The notes under the pieces: generated by a model
The model's database searches: none
What the model was told of the DNA's origin: nothing
What the model saw: only the letters and a program-made list of their open reading frames with translations
Shown here: positions 6,906 to 15,130 of the stretch, piece by piece
Layout of the letters: each line of letters starts with the position of its first letter
Numbering within the stretch: position 1 is the stretch's first letter
NCBI GenBank assembly: GCA_035642125.1
Contig: DASQSZ010000137.1
Location: 1 to 26,227 of the forward strand
Length of the DNA: 26,227 nucleotides
Reading direction: 5' to 3'
Source of the DNA: CALAED01 sp937891035
GTDB lineage: Bacteria; Actinomycetota; Actinomycetes; Streptosporangiales; Streptosporangiaceae
Program-made: the position numbers and the translations under genes

Positions 6906-8663
6906 GTGGCACAGCTGCGCATCGCCCTCGTCCAGGCCGACCCGACCGTCGGAGATCTCACCGGCAACGCCGACCTCGTGCTTTCGTGGTCGCGCCGCGC
7001 CGCCGACGCCGGCGCCCACATCGTCGTCTTCCCCGAGATGTTCCTGACCGGATACCCGGTCGAAGACCTCGTCCTGCGTAAGTCCTTCGTCGACGCCTCG
7101 ATGGATCAACTCGACACGACCGCCCGGCGGCTCGCCGACGCCGGGCTCGGCCGACTGCCGGTGATCCTCGGCTACCTCAACCGGCGGACCGATGTGGCCG
7201 CCCGGTTCGGCCAGCCGGCGGGGATGCCGCTCAACGCGCTCGCCTGGCTGCACGCGGGCACGGCGGTGGCCAAGTCGGCCAAGCACCACCTGCCCAACTA
7301 CGGGGTGTTCGACGAGTTTCGCTATTTCGTACGCGGCGACCGGCTGCCCGTCGTACGCCTGCACGGCATCGACGTGGCCGCCATCATCTGCGAGGACCTC
7401 TGGCAGGACGGCGGCCCGGTCACCGTGACCCGCGACGCGCGGGCCGGGTTGCTGGTCGTCATCAACGGCTCGCCGTACGAGCGCAGCAAGGACGACGCGC
7501 GTCTGGAGCTGTGCGCGCGCCGGGCCCGTGAGGCCGGCTGCGCCCTCGCCTTCGTCAACATGGTCGGCGGCCAGGACGAGCTCGTCTTCGACGGCGGCTC
7601 GTTCGTGGTGGACGCGTCCGGCGAGCTGATCGCGCGCGCTCCGCAGTTCACCGAGGAGCTCATGGTCGTCGACCTCGAGCTGCCGGCGGCCGATCCCGCG
7701 CTCGGCCCTGGCGAGACTCCCTTCGACGCGCACGACGGCACCACGATCACCGTCGACCGCCGGGTGCTGTCGCCGGCGCCGCTGCCCGCCTACGAGCCCA
7801 CGCCGCCGGTCCGCGCGCCCCTACTCGACGACTGCGCCGAGGTGTACGCGGCCCTGGTGCTCGGGGTGCGCGACTACGTGCGCAAGAACGGCTTCCGGTC
7901 GGTGATCCTCGGGCTGTCCGGCGGCATCGACTCGGCGCTCACCGCGACGATCGCGGCCGACGCGATCGGCCCGGAGAACGTCAATGTCATGCTGCTGCCC
8001 TCGCGCTACTCTTCCGAGCACTCGGTCACCGACGCCGAAGAGCTGGTCAAACGCCAGGGTTTGACGGCGCTGACGGTACCCATCCACGACATCGTGGACG
8101 CGTTCGAAGCCGAGCTCGACCTGGCGGGTCTCGCCGCGGAGAACCTCCAGGCCCGCGTCCGGGCCAACATCTGGATGGCGCTGTCGAACCAGCACGGCCA
8201 CCTGGTCCTGACCTGCGGCAACAAGAGCGAGCTCGCCACCGGGTACTCGACGCTGTACGGCGACTCGGCGGGTGGGTTCGGCCCGATCAAGGACGTGCCC
8301 AAGTCTCTCGTCTGGGAGCTGGCGCGGTGGCGCAACGCCCAGTCGGCGCAGCGCCCGCCGATCCCGCGGCACATCATCGACAAGCCGCCGTCCGCGGAGC
8401 TGAGCCCCGGCCAGCTGGACACCGACTCGCTCCCCGAATACGACGTGCTCGACGCGCTGCTTGACGACTATGTCGAAAACGACATGGGCAAGGACGCGCT
8501 GATCGCCGCCGGACACGACGCGGGTCTGGTCGAGCGGGTGATCCGCCTGGTCGACAAGGCCGAATACAAGCGCAGGCAGTACCCGCCAGGACCGAAGATC
8601 ACCCCGAAGAACTTCGGCCGCGACCGCCGCCTGCCCATCACCAACCGCTGGCGGGAAACCTGA
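6906..8663 (+). CDS. nadE: Glutamine-dependent NAD(+) synthetase
   Basis: 585 residues, GTG start with AGGG upstream. The N-terminal half is a nitrilase-fold glutaminase domain with its Glu-Lys-Cys triad visible: E44 in FPEMFLTGY, K126 in KHHLPNYGVFDE and C162 in IICEDLWQDGG. The C-terminal half is the ATP-pyrophosphatase synthetase domain, with the P-loop GLSGGIDSALT at about 336-346 and the later stretch TCGNKSELATGYSTLYGD. Ammonia released from glutamine is channelled to convert nicotinate adenine dinucleotide to NAD+, the last step of NAD synthesis in the cytosol. The length fits the compact bacterial two-domain form rather than the longer mycobacterial type (about 680 residues). The 80-base leader holds a small CGTCA/TGACG inverted repeat and an AT-rich GATAAAT stretch that may include the promoter. 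Confidence 0.95.
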   Translation: MAQLRIALVQADPTVGDLTGNADLVLSWSRRAADAGAHIVVFPEMFLTGYPVEDLVLRKSFVDASMDQLDTTARRLADAGLGRLPVILGYLNRRTDVAARFGQPAGMPLNALAWLHAGTAVAKSAKHHLPNYGVFDEFRYFVRGDRLPVVRLHGIDVAAIICEDLWQDGGPVTVTRDARAGLLVVINGSPYERSKDDARLELCARRAREAGCALAFVNMVGGQDELVFDGGSFVVDASGELIARAPQFTEELMVVDLELPAADPALGPGETPFDAHDGTTITVDRRVLSPAPLPAYEPTPPVRAPLLDDCAEVYAALVLGVRDYVRKNGFRSVILGLSGGIDSALTATIAADAIGPENVNVMLLPSRYSSEHSVTDAEELVKRQGLTALTVPIHDIVDAFEAELDLAGLAAENLQARVRANIWMALSNQHGHLVLTCGNKSELATGYSTLYGDSAGGFGPIKDVPKSLVWELARWRNAQSAQRPPIPRHIIDKPPSAELSPGQLDTDSLPEYDVLDALLDDYVENDMGKDALIAAGHDAGLVERVIRLVDKAEYKRRQYPPGPKITPKNFGRDRRLPITNRWRET

Positions 8664-8676
8664 TCGGCCGATCAGG
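8659..8676. terminator. 18-bp perfect palindrome overlapping the nadE stop
   Basis: CCTGATCGGCCGATCAGG is perfectly self-complementary and contains the nadE TGA (8661-8663). As RNA it gives a 7-bp stem with a GGCC loop. The region 8664-8737 between convergent nadE and the phosphatase gene repeats GATCAGGCC near its far end. A bidirectional terminator is plausible, but no U-tract is seen. Confidence 0.45.
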
Positions 8677-8737
8677 CCAAACCGAGGCCGATCGCGCCGA
8701 GCAAGCCGGTCCGGCCCCCGACCGCGCCGATCTCCGA

Positions 8738-10930
8738 TCAGGCCAGGTCCTGGACGCGGTGGAGGTTTTCGCCCGGCCAGGACGCCGGGCGATCGGCGGT
8801 GTCGTGGTCGGCGCCGGGGATGGCCTGCTCACACCACACGACCTTGCCGATCGTGGTGCGGCGGGTGCCCCACCGGTGGGCCAGCCGGCTGACGACCTGC
8901 AGTCCGCGGCCGCTCTCTTCCTCGTCGGTGGCGTGCCGGAGCCGGGGCAGCGCCGCCGAGCAGTCGAGCACCTCGCAGATCAACGTGCCCTCGTAGAGCA
9001 GGCGCAGCTCGATCGACTGACCGGGGGCGTAACGCAGCGCGTTGGTGATCAGCTCGGAGGCGAGCAACTCGGTGGTGTAGGACAGCTCGTCCAGGTCCCA
9101 AGCCGCCAGCGCCGTGCTGACCAGCCCGCGGGCGCGGCGGACGGCGGCCGGGTCACACGGCAGCGTCCAGGAGTGGCGCCGGTCCTCCGGCAGCCGGCGC
9201 AGCCGGGCCAGCAGCACCGCGATGTCATCGCGGTGCTGGTCGGAATAGACGCTGTCGAGCGTGGCCTTGGCCAGATCCTCCATCGGGCGCGTGATCGCTT
9301 CGGCGTCGAAGATGCCGCGCAGCGCGGCGATGCCGTCGTCGATGTCACGGCCTCGGTTTTCGACCAGGCCGTCGGTATACAGCACGAAGAGACTGCCGTC
9401 GGCGATCGTGAACTCGCGACTTTCGATCGTGACCCCGCCGCCCTCCACGCCCAGCGGCGGCGCCGGCGGCACGTTGAGCAACTCGTTGGTGCCGTCGGGG
9501 TGGACGAGCAGCGGCGGCAGATGGCCGGCCGAGGCGATCTCACACGTTCCCGTCGTGGCGTCGTACACGGCGTACACGCAGGTGGCGAAGTGCGGCTCTT
9601 GTTCGCCGAGCTCCACCATCAGCTCGTGCATCACCTGCAGCGCCTCGTCGGGCGGGATCTCGAGCCCCGCCAGCGTATGCAGGGCCGTCCGCAGCCGGCC
9701 CATCGTGACCGCGGCGCGCACCCCATGCCCGGCCACGTCGCCGACGATGAGCGCGACACGCGAGCCGGGCAGCGCGATCGAGTCGTACCAGTCGCCGCCG
9801 ACCTCGATGAGCTTGCTGCCGGGCAGGTAACGGTGCCGGACCTGAACCGACGACGGCGCGGACATCCGGTGCGGCAACAGGCTGCGCTGCAGCGCGAGGG
9901 CCGTCGCGCGCTCACGGCTGAACCGCCTGGCGTTGTCGATGACGATGGCCGCGCGGGCGGCGAACTCGATGCCGATCTCAACGTCGTACCGATCGAACCG
10001 GCGGAAGCCGGGCATCCGGCAGCCCACGACGAACCCGAGCATGGTGCCGCGCGCGACGAGCGGCAACAGCACCATCGAGGTGTCGGCCAGCAGCGCCTCG
10101 ACCGGCGGGCGCCGCCAGGTCTTGGCGATCTTGGCGGCCGCCGTCGCGTTCAGATGACGCAGGTGCACCGGCGCGCCGGTGTCGAGACACTGCCGGTACG
10201 GCGTGCCACGCGGATAGACGAGCACCTCGCCCACCGGGAAGGCCGACTCCCACCGGGTGTCGCCGTCGTCGGTGGCGACCGCGAGCCGACGCAGCACGGC
10301 GGAGCCGTCGGTGGCGTCGCTGTGCACTTCGTCGGCGCCCACCAGGCTCTCCAGCACCAGCAGCGCAGCGGCGTTGCAAAAGTGCGGGACGAGCACGTTG
10401 ATGAGCCCGCGCGCCACCTGGTCGAGGTCGAGGCTGGCGCCGAAGCGGGTGAGCGGATCGTCGAGCAGCGCGCGCCGCATCATGCCGGGGTCGAGGAAGC
10501 GTTCGCTGGAGGGCAGCGCCACCCGGATGAACACCAGCGCGGCCACCATGTCTTCGGCGGCGAGCATGGGCTGGACCGTGACGACGGCGTCGATGGCCGT
10601 CTCGGTGAGCGCCGCGGCGGGCGATTCGCCGCCCTCCGCCACGTCCCGGTCGGCGACATCGTCGTGAACGACGCGGATGACCTGGAGCATCGCGGTGCGC
10701 TCCTGCTCGGCGCCGAGGGCGTCGAGCAGCGCGTCCAACTGACCGCCGGGATCGGCGACCAGATCGCTAAGTTTTCGAGAGAGGACGTCTTCGGGCGCAC
10801 GGCCAAGCACGCCACGGGCGTTTTGGCCACATTGAACCACCTTCCCCGACATGTCGATGCCGAGGACCAGCGTGCGCGTGGGTGCATCTGCGGCCGGCGG
10901 CTCACCCTTACGCGCCATCACGGATCTCAC
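8738..10930 (-). CDS. PAS-GAF-SpoIIE phosphatase fused to an anti-sigma-type HATPase
   Basis: 730 residues from GTG 10930, with CAGGAG eight bases upstream. Order: a PAS-like sensor (about 20-135), GAF (about 165-335), SpoIIE-type PP2C phosphatase (about 365-575) and an RsbW/SpoIIAB-like kinase domain (about 585-705). PP2C metal ligands are visible in GGDWYD (378-383), GDVAGHG (397-403), YTDGLVE (518-524) and the closing RDDIAVL. The kinase N-box reads ELITNALRYA and a G-box-like stretch ESGRGLQVV follows. Such proteins control partner-switching: the phosphatase activates an anti-anti-sigma factor and the HATPase phosphorylates it or binds the sigma factor, with PAS and GAF sensing signals. 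Streptomyces and its relatives encode many. Cytosolic, no membrane segment. No anti-anti-sigma gene lies in the window, so the partner is unknown. It is divergent from the flavin monooxygenase. Confidence 0.9.
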   Translation of the reverse strand: MRSVMARKGEPPAADAPTRTLVLGIDMSGKVVQCGQNARGVLGRAPEDVLSRKLSDLVADPGGQLDALLDALGAEQERTAMLQVIRVVHDDVADRDVAEGGESPAAALTETAIDAVVTVQPMLAAEDMVAALVFIRVALPSSERFLDPGMMRRALLDDPLTRFGASLDLDQVARGLINVLVPHFCNAAALLVLESLVGADEVHSDATDGSAVLRRLAVATDDGDTRWESAFPVGEVLVYPRGTPYRQCLDTGAPVHLRHLNATAAAKIAKTWRRPPVEALLADTSMVLLPLVARGTMLGFVVGCRMPGFRRFDRYDVEIGIEFAARAAIVIDNARRFSRERATALALQRSLLPHRMSAPSSVQVRHRYLPGSKLIEVGGDWYDSIALPGSRVALIVGDVAGHGVRAAVTMGRLRTALHTLAGLEIPPDEALQVMHELMVELGEQEPHFATCVYAVYDATTGTCEIASAGHLPPLLVHPDGTNELLNVPPAPPLGVEGGGVTIESREFTIADGSLFVLYTDGLVENRGRDIDDGIAALRGIFDAEAITRPMEDLAKATLDSVYSDQHRDDIAVLLARLRRLPEDRRHSWTLPCDPAAVRRARGLVSTALAAWDLDELSYTTELLASELITNALRYAPGQSIELRLLYEGTLICEVLDCSAALPRLRHATDEEESGRGLQVVSRLAHRWGTRRTTIGKVVWCEQAIPGADHDTADRPASWPGENLHRVQDLA

Positions 10931-11027
10931 CTGTCGCGCTCCTGACGGCCCGAACTCATTCCGCTCCCGTTCGTTAAGTATGCGGTATCGGAGGGGTCAT
11001 TGAGGTAGAAGATCAGCTATACGAACA

Positions 11028-11056
11028 TGCGACTACTAGTCATGTAGTCGTGTAAT
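11028..11056 (+). promoter_or_regulatory. Promoter with embedded operator for the flavin monooxygenase
   Basis: A -10-like TGTAAT (11051-11056) lies 21 bases before the start codon, with TGCGAC 17 bp upstream as a weak -35. The spacer is almost entirely an inverted repeat, CGACTAC (11030-11036) and GTAGTCG (11044-11050), with 7 bases between. A dyad between -35 and -10 is the classic place for a repressor. The candidate binder is the TetR encoded at 12731, but nothing proves it. Confidence 0.5.
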
Positions 11057-11076
11057 GGTGGCGAGGTGACCGCGCA

Positions 11077-12654
11077 ATGACCGCCCGATCCACCCAGGTG
11101 ATCATCGTCGGCGCCGGAGCCACCGGGTTGGCGCTGGCGGGTGAGCTGGCGCTGGCCGGGGTGTCCTGCCAAGTCATCGAACGACGCGCCGCGCGCACCC
11201 GCGATTCTCGCGCGAATTGCCTGCACGCGCGGAGTATGGAGACGCTCGACCTGCGGGGTCAAGCCGCCGCGTATACCGATGTCGGAACGCCGATCAGCAC
11301 GCTCCCGCTCGGCCTCGAGGGTACGGGTGTTGACCTGCGAAGACTCGACTCCGACTTCCCGTACGTCCTGAACATCCGGGCGCACCGGGTCGAAGATCTG
11401 CTGGAGGCGTGGGCGACCAGACTGGGCGCCGAGGTCGTGCGGTCCGCGGCGGTGCTCGGGGTCGAGCAGGACGAGGAGGAGGTCCGGGTCACCGTGGCGG
11501 GCCCGGACGGCCGGCGCGTCGAGCGGGCGGCCTATGTGGTCGGCTGTGATGGGTCCCGCAGCACGGTGCGGGAGGCGGTGGGCCTGGCCTTCCCCGGCGC
11601 GGGCGCGGCGACCGGCGCCCCGGGCGACCAGGATGCCGGCGCCGGCGCCGACACCGATGCCGTCCCGGTCCCCGGCTCGGTCATCGTCGCCGATGTACGG
11701 CTGACGGGGCTGCCGGCCGACGAGGCCTATGGCGGCCTGACCGATGCCGGCATGGCGTTCGCCTTCCCCTTCGACGACGGCACCTGCCGCGTCGTGCTGT
11801 ACGACTACGGACGCACACCGGCCCGGCGGCCGGCGGACGAGCCGGTCACCCTGGAGGAGATCCGCGCCGGCCTGGCCCGCAGCACGGGCCGCACCGACCT
11901 GGACCCTCGCGACCTGGGCTGGTCCGCCCGGTTCAGCGGTACGAGCCGCCAGGCGCCGGCCTACCGGATGGGGCGGGTCTTCCTCGCCGGTCGCGCCGCG
12001 CTCGCGCACGTCCCCGTGGGCGCCCAAGACCTCGATTCGGGTCTCGCCGACGCCATCAACCTGGGCTGGAAGCTCGCCGCGACGTTGCACGGCTGGGCGC
12101 CGAACCGGCTGCTCGACAGCTACCACGACGAGCGCCACCCCGCGGGCCGCGACGTACTGGCCAGGACCGCGCGGCAGTTTTGGATCAATGCCGCGCGCAC
12201 CACACGGCACCGGCTGCTGCGCTGGCTGGCCTACCGGGTGGTCGTGCCGCTGCCACCCGTCCAGTCCCGGCTGGCCGGCGCCTACTCCGGGCTGTCGGCG
12301 AGATACCCGCCGGCCGGCAAGCGCGCCCACCCGCTGGCCGGGACCCGGCTGCCGCGCGGCACGCTGACCCTGCCCGGCGGTTCCCGGACCCGGTTGTACG
12401 ACCTGTTCGCCGACGGGCGGTTCGTGCTGCTCGACCACGATTTCCACGCCGAACGGTACGGCGGGCTGCCGCGGCACGTGCGTACGGTGCCGTACCTGAG
12501 CTGTGATCGGCGCCGCTGGCCCGCCGCCGTCCTGGTCCGGCCGGACGGCTACATCGCCTGGGCGCACGACGAGGCCGACGCCGCCCTGCGGGCGCCGATG
12601 GCGCACCAGGCGGTCCAGTCCTGGTGCTCATCGGTCATATCGAGGACCGGCTGA
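11077..12654 (+). CDS. Class A FAD monooxygenase-like protein with altered FAD motif
   Basis: 525 residues, ATG preceded by GAGGTG. It has the fold of phenol/polyketide hydroxylases and rifampicin monooxygenases. The dinucleotide motif VGAGATGLALAGE is at 11-23, the DG motif GCDGSRSTVREA is at 156-167, and the third FAD region GRAALAHVPVGAQDLDSGLA (305-324) is followed by DAINLGWKLA. In the family this last motif begins GDAAH, where the aspartate contacts the FAD ribityl chain; here it is GRAAL, with Arg306 for Asp and Leu for His. A Gly/Ala/Asp-rich insert occupies about 174-200. The C-terminal thioredoxin-like domain seems retained (about 410-515). Flavin-dependent hydroxylation of an aromatic substrate is the family role; whether this protein still works is uncertain. 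It converges with the TetR/MFS operon. Confidence 0.8.
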   Translation: MTARSTQVIIVGAGATGLALAGELALAGVSCQVIERRAARTRDSRANCLHARSMETLDLRGQAAAYTDVGTPISTLPLGLEGTGVDLRRLDSDFPYVLNIRAHRVEDLLEAWATRLGAEVVRSAAVLGVEQDEEEVRVTVAGPDGRRVERAAYVVGCDGSRSTVREAVGLAFPGAGAATGAPGDQDAGAGADTDAVPVPGSVIVADVRLTGLPADEAYGGLTDAGMAFAFPFDDGTCRVVLYDYGRTPARRPADEPVTLEEIRAGLARSTGRTDLDPRDLGWSARFSGTSRQAPAYRMGRVFLAGRAALAHVPVGAQDLDSGLADAINLGWKLAATLHGWAPNRLLDSYHDERHPAGRDVLARTARQFWINAARTTRHRLLRWLAYRVVVPLPPVQSRLAGAYSGLSARYPPAGKRAHPLAGTRLPRGTLTLPGGSRTRLYDLFADGRFVLLDHDFHAERYGGLPRHVRTVPYLSCDRRRWPAAVLVRPDGYIAWAHDEADAALRAPMAHQAVQSWCSSVISRTG

Positions 12655-12680
12655 GGCGATCCTCGGCGCGACCGGTTCCG

Positions 12681-12700
12681 GTACCCGGTACCCGGTACCG
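12681..12700. repeat. Three tandem GGTACCC units between convergent genes
   Basis: GGTACCC occurs three times in tandem (the last lacking its final C). Each GGTACC is itself a palindrome. With flanking GGTTCC on the left and GAGCC on the right the tract can fold into a hairpin of about 11 bp around 12676-12704. It sits between the convergent stops at 12654 and 12731, so a bidirectional terminator is likely. Confidence 0.45.
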
Positions 12701-12730
12701 AGCCGCATCGGCGCGGCGGCGCGGCGGGGG

Positions 12731-13351
12731 TCAGCGGGGAGCCAGACCGCGCAGCGCCGTGTCCACGAGCCGTTCTGCGAAATCCTCGGGGACCGGGCCG
12801 ATCCCCCACGCTCTGGCGCGATTGACGACCGCGCCCATGAGGAGCCACATCACGAGGTCGATGTCGATGTCGGGACGCAGTTCGCCGGTTTCGATGCCGC
12901 GGCGCAGCACAGCGCGCATCCGCTCGCGCCGCGGCTCGACCACATCGCGGATGAACAGGCGATGCAACTCGGGGTGCTTGTCGCCGTTGCCGAACACGCT
13001 CCAGTAGATGCCGACGCGCTGCCGGTCGCCCTTTTCCACGCCGAGCGCCCGGGTCAGCGCGATCAGGTCGTCGCGCACCGACACGCCGCCGAGCACGGCC
13101 TCTGGCTCTTTCAGCGAGGCCAGCGCGTCGATGATGAGCGCCTCCTTGTTGGGCCAGCGCCGGTAGATCGTCGTCTTGCCGACGCCGGCGCGCGCGGCCA
13201 CGGCCTCGATCGTGACGCCGGTCACGCCGCACTCCTCGACCAGGAGTGCGAGCGTGGCGTCGATGATCGCCTTGTCGGCGCGCTCGCTGCGGGGCCGCCC
13301 CACGGGGCGGGCGGGGATGGCGGTGGGGGGTTGGTCGATCGTCTCGCTCAT
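12731..13351 (-). CDS. TetR-family repressor, second gene of MFS operon
   Basis: 206 residues. A GRPRSERAD arm at 18-26, common in this subgroup, precedes the helix-turn-helix containing TIEAVAARAGVGKTTIYRRW (about 47-66). The remaining helical domain resembles the C-terminal domains found in AcrR-like regulators with this N-terminus. The start ATG has TGAGG six bases upstream. It begins only 15 bp after the stop of the exporter gene, so both are co-transcribed and the repressor would control its own synthesis through the exporter promoter. Two palindromes with CGATACG half-sites upstream of the exporter are the likely targets. The dyad in front of the flavin monooxygenase has an unrelated sequence, so control there is less certain. 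Confidence 0.9.
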   Translation of the reverse strand: MSETIDQPPTAIPARPVGRPRSERADKAIIDATLALLVEECGVTGVTIEAVAARAGVGKTTIYRRWPNKEALIIDALASLKEPEAVLGGVSVRDDLIALTRALGVEKGDRQRVGIYWSVFGNGDKHPELHRLFIRDVVEPRRERMRAVLRRGIETGELRPDIDIDLVMWLLMGAVVNRARAWGIGPVPEDFAERLVDTALRGLAPR

Positions 13352-13366
13352 CAGAGCCTCACCGTT

Positions 13367-14926
13367 TCACACGCCGGCCGTCTCCGGCTCGGCAACGGGT
13401 TCCTCCCGACGTGCCGCGGCGGGCCGTCCCGGCATCCACCTGAGCACCATCAGCGCGCCGAGGAACGCGATGACCGCGGCCGCCGCCGCGGCCGCGTGCA
13501 TCCCGTGCACGAACGCCGCGTGCGCCGGGTCGATCAGGTCTCGGCCGGCCGCGCCGATCCGCGCCGCGACCGCCATAGTGCCCTCGATGGACTCACCGGC
13601 CAGGTCGCGCTGATCCGCGGGCAGCGCGCCGAGCCGACCGGACAGCTCACCTCGATAGATGGCGGCGACCACGGACCCGAGGACGGCCACGCCCATCGCG
13701 ACTGCGATCTGCCGGGCGGTGTTGTTGATCGCCGATCCGGCGCTCGCCTTCTCCTTCGGCAGCACGGACATGATCGACTCGGTCGCCGGCGGCATGACGT
13801 TCGCCATGCCGATGCCCTGCACGAGGAGGATGGCGGCGACCACCCACATCGGGCTCGACTCGTCCATGAACTGGTAGCCCACGAGGGCCAGCGTGACGAA
13901 CAGCATGCCGACCGTGCACACGGCCTTGGCCCCGAACCTGTACACCATCGCCGCGCTGCGCGGGGCGAAGATGAGCTGCGCGGCCGCGAACGGCAACAGC
14001 ATCGCGCCGGACTCAAGCGGCGTCATCCCGCGCACTGACTGCAGATAAAAGCTCATGAAGAAGAACACGCCGGCGGCCGCGAAGAAGCAGAACGTGATCG
14101 CGCCCACCCCCGCCGACAGCCGCGGCTCGCGCAACAGCCGTACGTCGAACGCGGGATGGTCGGTGCGAGCCTCGTGCCGGAAGAACAGCACGAGCACCGC
14201 GAGGCCGGCGACGATCGGGCCGAGCACCCCCGGCTCCAGCCAGGACCCCGTGTCGCCGCCTTGGATGATGCCGTACGACAGCGCCACCAGACCGGCGATC
14301 GACAGCAGCACCCCGATCGGGTCGAGACCGCCGTGCACGGAGGTGCGGGACTCGGGCACCAGGAAGAACAGCGCGACCAGCCCGGCGGCGATCACCGGGA
14401 CGTTGATGAGAAAGACCGAACCCCACCAGAAGTGACCGAGCAGCAGGCCGCCGGTGACCGGGCCGATCGCCACCGCCAGGCCGACGGCGCCGGACCAGAT
14501 GCCGATGGCCTTGCCACGCTCGGGCGGCTCGAAGACGGCGGTGATGATCGACAGCGTCTGCGGCATGATCGCCGCGCCGCCGAGCCCCATGAGCGCACGG
14601 GCCATGATGAGCTGCAGCGGCGACGCCGCGTAGGCCGACAGCAACGATCCGAGGCCGAAGACCACCATGCCGGCGGCGAGCAGGCGCCTACGGCCGAAGC
14701 GGTCGCCGATCACGCCGAAGGTGAACAGCAGACCGGCGAAAACCAGCGTGTAGGAGTTGATCGACCACTGGAGCTGGCTCTGCGTGGCGCCGAGTCCCTG
14801 CACGGGGTCGGCGATGGTCTTGATGGCGACGTTGAGGACCGTGGTGTCGAGGACGACGACGAGCAGGCTGACCACCATTACGCCGAGGATGTACCAGCGC
14901 CGTCGCCTGATGGATTCCGGGTTCAA
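13367..14926 (-). CDS. MFS drug exporter, DHA2 family, 14 TM
   Basis: 519 residues from TTG 14926, chosen because AAGGGAG lies just upstream and the protein then opens MNPESIRRRRWYILG, a usual start for this family. The longer frame to 14995 would run through the operator and promoter. TM1 carries LDTTVLNVAI (motif D1), and motif A is GVIGDRFGRRR at about 71-81. The hydrophobic profile fits 14 helices. It is a proton-coupled multidrug exporter of the EmrB/LfrA type in the cell membrane. The tetR gene follows 15 bp downstream. Its promoter is placed inside a perfect palindrome. It belongs to the same broad family as the exporter at 1668 but the sequences are clearly different, so this is not a recent duplication. 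Confidence 0.9.
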   Translation of the reverse strand: MNPESIRRRRWYILGVMVVSLLVVVLDTTVLNVAIKTIADPVQGLGATQSQLQWSINSYTLVFAGLLFTFGVIGDRFGRRRLLAAGMVVFGLGSLLSAYAASPLQLIMARALMGLGGAAIMPQTLSIITAVFEPPERGKAIGIWSGAVGLAVAIGPVTGGLLLGHFWWGSVFLINVPVIAAGLVALFFLVPESRTSVHGGLDPIGVLLSIAGLVALSYGIIQGGDTGSWLEPGVLGPIVAGLAVLVLFFRHEARTDHPAFDVRLLREPRLSAGVGAITFCFFAAAGVFFFMSFYLQSVRGMTPLESGAMLLPFAAAQLIFAPRSAAMVYRFGAKAVCTVGMLFVTLALVGYQFMDESSPMWVVAAILLVQGIGMANVMPPATESIMSVLPKEKASAGSAINNTARQIAVAMGVAVLGSVVAAIYRGELSGRLGALPADQRDLAGESIEGTMAVAARIGAAGRDLIDPAHAAFVHGMHAAAAAAAVIAFLGALMVLRWMPGRPAAARREEPVAEPETAGV

Positions 14927-14952
14927 TGGGCTCCCTTGCCGTTGACGAGTAC

Positions 14953-14980
14953 TAACTATCGATACGCTCTCGTATCGCAA
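14953..14980 (-). promoter_or_regulatory. Operator O1 inside the MFS-TetR promoter
   Basis: CGATACG-CTCT-CGTATCG (14960-14977) is a perfect 7-bp-arm palindrome. On the minus strand TTGCGA (14980-14975) and TAGTTA (14958-14953) flank it with 16 bp between, so the operator fills the promoter spacer. A start near 14947 would give a short leader before TTG 14926. This supports repression by the co-transcribed TetR. Confidence 0.7.
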
Positions 14981-15007
14981 CCAAGGGGCCCGCACCTGGT
15001 ATTCCTC

Positions 15008-15030
15008 CGATACGAAACAGATTCGTATCG
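15008..15030. promoter_or_regulatory. Operator O2 between the MFS operon and panB
   Basis: CGATACGAA and TTCGTATCG (15008-15016, 15022-15030) form perfect 9-bp arms around ACAGA. The same CGATACG halves occur in O1, but O2 is 23 bp long against 18. Its right end overlaps TATCGT, a possible -10 for panB, 100 bases before that gene. Probable second site for the TetR at 12731. Confidence 0.7.
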
Positions 15031-15130
15031 TAATGGCGGGAATCCGCAGGGCTACCGAATGCGTTCTTCAAGTGGAATCATCGGTCCCGTCCGGGGACGC
15101 CACCACGGCGCCTCGAGACTGGAGGTTTCG

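Noticed and set aside
8759..10945. 728-codon plus-strand frame opposite the SpoIIE protein
   Set aside because: A full-length mirror of a real gene with all PP2C and kinase motifs on the minus strand. Long antisense frames are expected at this GC content.
11017..12606. 529-codon minus-strand frame opposite the flavin monooxygenase
   Set aside because: Repetitive Arg/Gly/Val/Gln composition without motifs. The plus strand has ordered FAD motifs.
12503..14038. 511-codon plus-strand frame over the TetR-MFS operon
   Set aside because: The minus strand encodes TetR and MFS with clear motifs. The plus frame is a shadow.
15031..15130. Possible riboswitch in the panB leader
   Set aside because: Only short, weak stems are visible, and the known pan RNA motif is not recognisable. 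The GGAGG-led start explains the end of the region.
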